This document shows positions 15,684-18,383 of a stretch of DNA of 18,383 nucleotides, in pieces. Position 1 is the stretch's first letter. Each line of letters begins with the position of its first letter. The stretch is from NCBI GenBank assembly GCA_002469895.1, contig DKOA01000071.1:1-18383 (forward strand), in the 5' to 3' direction. The translations under genes were made by a program, and so were the position numbers. The stretch comes from Opitutia bacterium UBA7374. Its GTDB lineage: Bacteria > Verrucomicrobiota > Verrucomicrobiia > Opitutales > Coraliomargaritaceae. The notes under the pieces were generated by a model. That model ran no database searches. It worked only from the letters and a program-made list of their open reading frames with translations, and was not told the origin of the DNA.

Positions 15684-17015
15684 ATGAAGCAACGCACCAT
15701 CTTACGGGAAGTCTCGATCAAGGGAAAATCTCTGCATACGGGCGAGGAGGTTGAACTCACGCTCAAGCCTGCCCCAGTTGACCACGGGATCGTTTTTAAG
15801 CGGATCGATCTGTACGGCAAACCGGAATTGAAGCCCGTCATCGACCTGGTTGAAGATCTCGTTCGGAGTACGACGATCGCCGAGGGGCATACCAAGGTAC
15901 ATACCGTGGAGCATGTGCTCAGTGCTCTCAATGGCTGCGGGGTAGATAATGTATTGATTGAGATGGATGCGAGCGAGCCGCCCATTCTTGACGGGTCGGC
16001 TAAACATTTCGTCAATCTCATCCAGCAAGCCGAGCCAGTCGAGCAAGAGTCCGAGCGCCCCTGCTATGTTCTGGAAGAGCCGATCTCAGTGACCCGCGGC
16101 AGCAGTTCGATTATAGCGCTTCCTTACGACGGCTTCCGCATTACTTGTACTTCGGCAGATGATCGTGGTATTCATACCCAGCACCTCATGCTGGACATCG
16201 ACCCGGAGACCTACGTCGCACAAATTGCCCCTGCCCGCACCTTTACGATTTACGAAGATATCGAGGAACTTTTAAAGCTGGGCAAAATTAAGGGCGGTAG
16301 TCTGGATAGTGCCATCGTCATCAAGGGAGACAAAATTGTCTCCAAGGAGCCCCTCCGCTTCAAGGATGAGTTTGTTCGACATAAGATTCTGGATATCATT
16401 GGTGATATCGTTCTCGCCGGAATGCCGATCAAAGCGCACATCGTAGCCGTTCGACCGGGGCACGCTCTGAATGCGGAACTCTCCAAGGTCTTCCGGCGTA
16501 AGATGCTGGAGAAGGCGAAAAGCCCGAAAGCGGCACCAGCGGTTAAAGCGCGCCCGGTAGAGACCCACGAAACCACCATCGATGTGCGCGGTGTCCTCAA
16601 TCTCCTGCCGCACCGGTACCCTTTTGTCATGGTTGATCGCGTGATCGAGATCAAAAGTGACGATGAATTGGTTGCGCTGAAAAACGTCACGATTAACGAG
16701 CCTTACTTTCAGGGGCACTATCCGGGCCGCCCGGTCATGCCCGGAGTCCTCCAGATTGAGGCCATGGCACAGGCCGCCGGCGTCCTACTGCTTCGACGTC
16801 TACAGGCGGACGAAGAAAAAATCGCTTTCTTTATGAGTGTCGATAAGGTCAAGTTTCGCCGTGCCGTTGAGCCGGGTGACGCCCTGACGATTCATGTTAA
16901 ACTGCAGAAAATACGGGGCAACAAAATCGCTACCGCTACCGGCACTTGCAAAGTGGGCGACCAGGTTGTCTCCGGTGCAGAACTGATGTTTATGTTGGCC
17001 GACGCCACGGATTAG
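15684..17015 (+). CDS. lpxC/fabZ: Bifunctional LpxC deacetylase / FabZ dehydratase fusion
   Basis: One protein joins two envelope-lipid enzymes. LpxC is the zinc-dependent deacetylase of UDP-3-O-acyl-GlcNAc, the committed step of lipid A synthesis. FabZ dehydrates 3-hydroxyacyl-ACP in fatty acid synthesis and competes for the same acyl pool. LpxC occupies about 1-275: zinc ligands His77 (TVEHV), His233 and Asp237 (EFVRHKILDIIGD), catalytic Glu78, and His260 (GHALN). A Lys/Ala/Pro-rich linker of about 20 residues (278-298) follows. FabZ occupies about 299-443: LPHRYPFVMVDRV (308-320) and catalytic His345 and Glu359 in FQGHYPGRPVMPGVLQIEA (342-360). All key residues of both halves are present, so both should be active. 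Such fusions are known in Bacteroidetes and some PVC bacteria. No Shine-Dalgarno sequence precedes the ATG. lpxA follows 9 bp after the stop. Confidence 0.96.
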   Translation: MKQRTILREVSIKGKSLHTGEEVELTLKPAPVDHGIVFKRIDLYGKPELKPVIDLVEDLVRSTTIAEGHTKVHTVEHVLSALNGCGVDNVLIEMDASEPPILDGSAKHFVNLIQQAEPVEQESERPCYVLEEPISVTRGSSSIIALPYDGFRITCTSADDRGIHTQHLMLDIDPETYVAQIAPARTFTIYEDIEELLKLGKIKGGSLDSAIVIKGDKIVSKEPLRFKDEFVRHKILDIIGDIVLAGMPIKAHIVAVRPGHALNAELSKVFRRKMLEKAKSPKAAPAVKARPVETHETTIDVRGVLNLLPHRYPFVMVDRVIEIKSDDELVALKNVTINEPYFQGHYPGRPVMPGVLQIEAMAQAAGVLLLRRLQADEEKIAFFMSVDKVKFRRAVEPGDALTIHVKLQKIRGNKIATATGTCKVGDQVVSGAELMFMLADATD

Positions 17016-17024
17016 TTGTTCAGA

Positions 17025-17801
17025 ATGGCTACCGAAATTCATCCTGCCGCAATTATTGAGCCCGGAGCTGAATTGGATGAAGGCGTCCATGTTGGCGCCT
17101 ACGCCTACATCGGGGCGCACGTTCGCATCGCTTCCGGCACCCATGTGATGCATCACGCTACAGTGGATGGTGCGACAACGCTCGGTCACGATAATGAGGT
17201 CCATCCCTACGCCTATGTTGGCGGCAAGACGCACGACAAGAAATATACCGGTGGTATTCAGCGCCTGGAGGTCGGTAACGGAAACACCTTTCGTGAATTC
17301 ACCACCGTACACTGCGCTACCAGTGAAGATCTGGTCACCCGTTTGGGAGACCATAATCTGATTCTCGCCTACAGTCACATCGCCCACGAGTGTCAGGTCG
17401 GCAATCACCTGGTTATGAGCAGTCATGCCGCACTCGGCGGGCATGTTATCGTCGGCGATCACGTCAACATCGCCTGGGGCTCCGGCTTACACCAGTTTGT
17501 TCGTATTGGCGATCATGCCATGGTAGGTGCTTCATCCAAGACCGTTCAGGATGTCCCTCCATTCTGTATTTGCGACGGCAACCCGGCTACTGTTCGTACC
17601 ATCAATAAGATCGGCCTTGAACGTGCCGGATATAGTTCTGATGAGATCGCTCTGGCTCGACGCATCTACAAACTGTTCTACAAGGATGGGCTCAACCGCA
17701 GTCAGGCAATCGAGCAACTCCAATCCAGCGAAGATGCCGTGCATCCCATGGCCCGTACTTTCCTTGATTTTGCTCAATCCAGTGAGCGCGGGCTCGCCTG
17801 A
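17025..17801 (+). CDS. lpxA: UDP-N-acetylglucosamine O-acyltransferase LpxA
   Basis: LpxA performs the first step of lipid A synthesis, transferring a 3-hydroxyacyl chain from ACP to UDP-GlcNAc in the cytoplasm. From ATG 17025 (a TTG at 17016 directly after the lpxC stop is less likely) it has 258 residues, close to the E. coli enzyme. The hexapeptide-repeat left-handed beta helix is plain through residues 5-185. The catalytic base is His121 in AYSHIAHEC (115-123), equivalent to E. coli His125; VNIAWGSGLHQFVRIG (147-162) and VQDVPPF (174-180) are conserved, and the C-terminal helical part has IYKLFY (214-219). At the position of the acyl-length ruler Gly173 of E. coli there is Ala169, which may favour a shorter chain. 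It is coupled to lpxC-fabZ with a 9-bp gap. No lpxD or lpxB is in view. Confidence 0.96.
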   Translation: MATEIHPAAIIEPGAELDEGVHVGAYAYIGAHVRIASGTHVMHHATVDGATTLGHDNEVHPYAYVGGKTHDKKYTGGIQRLEVGNGNTFREFTTVHCATSEDLVTRLGDHNLILAYSHIAHECQVGNHLVMSSHAALGGHVIVGDHVNIAWGSGLHQFVRIGDHAMVGASSKTVQDVPPFCICDGNPATVRTINKIGLERAGYSSDEIALARRIYKLFYKDGLNRSQAIEQLQSSEDAVHPMARTFLDFAQSSERGLA

Positions 17802-17840
17802 TGGCTCAGCAAAGAGCGTGTTCATGACAGAGCAGAGACT

Positions 17841-17890
17841 GCCGGCAATGCGGCCAAGTTGGCCTCTGAATTACCGGCTTCATTTTGCCT
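17841..17890 (+). terminator. Possible terminator hairpin after lpxA
   Basis: Outer arms GCCGG (17841-17845) and CCGGC (17874-17878) enclose an inner GGCC-AAGTT-GGCC hairpin (part of the palindrome GGCCAAGTTGGCC, 17852-17864), with an extra AAT/ATT pairing between them. A T-rich stretch follows (TTCATTTTGCCTTTATT). It starts 39 bp after the lpxA stop. The T-tract is interrupted, so efficiency is uncertain. Confidence 0.45.
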
Positions 17891-17912
17891 TTATTCAGTG
17901 TTTCCTTAATTT

Positions 17913-17930
17913 ATAAGTAAAAATACTTAT
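17913..17930. repeat. AT-rich perfect inverted repeat upstream of the small membrane protein
   Basis: ATAAGTA-AAAA-TACTTAT is a perfect 7-bp inverted repeat with a 4-base loop, between the lpxA hairpin and the next gene. It could be an operator or part of a promoter. TTGATA (17944-17949) and TAGGAT (17966-17971), 16 bp apart, lie just downstream and could be promoter hexamers. Confidence 0.3.
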
Positions 17931-17974
17931 TATTAAATGGGTATTGATAACTATATTTTGTATGCTAGGATCGA

Positions 17975-18220
17975 ATGATGAATCGATTCACTCTGCCTCT
18001 TGTAAAACGAATGTTTTTTCCGCTTCTGAAAAAAATTCTTTTTATCGCACTCATTGTCATCTTCATACTCTTCGTCCTTAGCCAGTGCGGCTGTACGGAA
18101 CAAACGAATGAGCCGCCTGATTCGAATGTCTCGGTCCCCGTTGTGGAGCCTCCTGTCATGGAGTTGCAGACGGATAAGCTGACAGTCTGCGAGCCAGTGC
18201 CTTCTATTGAGAAGAAATAA
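17975..18220 (+). CDS. Small single-pass membrane or secreted protein, unknown function
   Basis: I recognise no family. The product is 81 residues (80 from the second ATG at 17978). It starts with a basic stretch (about 4-20, with Lys11, Arg12, Lys19 and Lys20), followed by one strongly hydrophobic helix (ILFIALIVIFILFVLSQ, 21-37), then Cys-Gly-Cys (38-40) and a Pro/Val/Glu-rich polar tail of about 40 residues. It could be an N-terminally anchored protein or a lipoprotein-like exported peptide; LSQC and QCGC are both poor lipoboxes because of the Gln or Cys around the cleavage site. AGGA four bases before the ATG is one of the few Shine-Dalgarno-like sequences in the window, and hexamers TTGATA/TAGGAT lie upstream. 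Composition and signals make it a plausible real gene, but with no homology argument it remains unproven. Confidence 0.5.
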   Translation: MMNRFTLPLVKRMFFPLLKKILFIALIVIFILFVLSQCGCTEQTNEPPDSNVSVPVVEPPVMELQTDKLTVCEPVPSIEKK

Positions 18221-18383
18221 TAACCAGAGGTGATTCCGGCACCGCCTTTCGGAAGTAGCAACGAGACTTTTCAGTTCTTTGTGGCCATTTGATGGGAGCT
18301 TCTGAGCCAGCTAATCCAAGATGCCCCGCTGCTACTGGTTGACCACTTCCGCTCCTCCACAAAACCGATTTCTCGCATCTCAT
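18221..18383. other. Window tail with no supported gene
   Basis: This stretch contains a short inverted repeat TTCCG (18234-18238) / CGGAA (18250-18254) after the small membrane protein. Several frames stay open to the window edge, including one from ATG 18321, but each is too short to judge. A gene could begin or end just beyond base 18383. Confidence 0.4.

Noticed and set aside
17824..17916. 30-codon reading frame after lpxA starting MTEQRLPAMRP
   Set aside because: It runs straight through the terminator-like hairpin, has no start signal and no protein-like composition.
18321..18383. Open frames running off the right edge on both strands
   Set aside because: About 20-60 codons are visible with no motif or start signal, so none can be distinguished from chance.

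Overview
The window looks like a chromosomal segment from a Gram-negative member of the PVC superphylum, most likely a marine verrucomicrobion of the Opitutae/Puniceicoccales type. This is inferred from gene content, not from a database match. The main clues are a fused lpxC-fabZ gene followed by lpxA (outer membrane lipid A), a ClpX-like ATPase of unusual architecture beside menG, a GPH-type sugar transporter in a LacI-regulated glycan cluster, and very few Shine-Dalgarno sequences. No rRNA, tRNA, CRISPR array, insertion sequence or phage gene was recognised.

Layout. (a) 1-6195, housekeeping: the 3' part of dnaA, a small conserved-looking protein of unknown function, then on the minus strand a tightly coupled pair clpX-like > menG/ubiE. 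Divergent from these and on the plus strand are an HU/IHF-family DNA-binding protein, hisS and mazG. (b) 6236-14118, an accessory carbohydrate module. On the minus strand are a secreted clan GH-A glycoside hydrolase and a very large GH94-like cytoplasmic protein with a WND catalytic-type motif. A LacI/GalR regulator is transcribed divergently, and a GPH cation:glycoside symporter follows after a 483-bp gene-free spacer. (c) 14153-17801, housekeeping: ffh (minus), then lpxC-fabZ and lpxA (plus) diverging from it. (d) 17802-18383: a hairpin after lpxA, a small single-pass membrane or secreted protein and a mostly empty tail.

The carbohydrate module reads as one pathway: a secreted endo-acting hydrolase cuts a polysaccharide, the symporter imports the oligosaccharides, and a cytosolic phosphorylase-like enzyme splits them. 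The LacI protein probably controls it. A 14-bp inverted repeat of form TGCA-N6-TGCA (11 of 14 bases identical) overlaps the start of the hydrolase gene and lies 68 bp upstream of the transporter start, making it the best candidate shared operator. The substrate is unproven; a beta-1,3-glucan such as laminarin is a hypothesis based on family resemblance only.

The observations most worth checking are the GH94-like protein and its cluster, the shared operator together with the missing hinge leucine in the regulator, the ClpX-like ATPase without a zinc domain but with a ~120-residue tail, and the MazG with a degenerate second domain.
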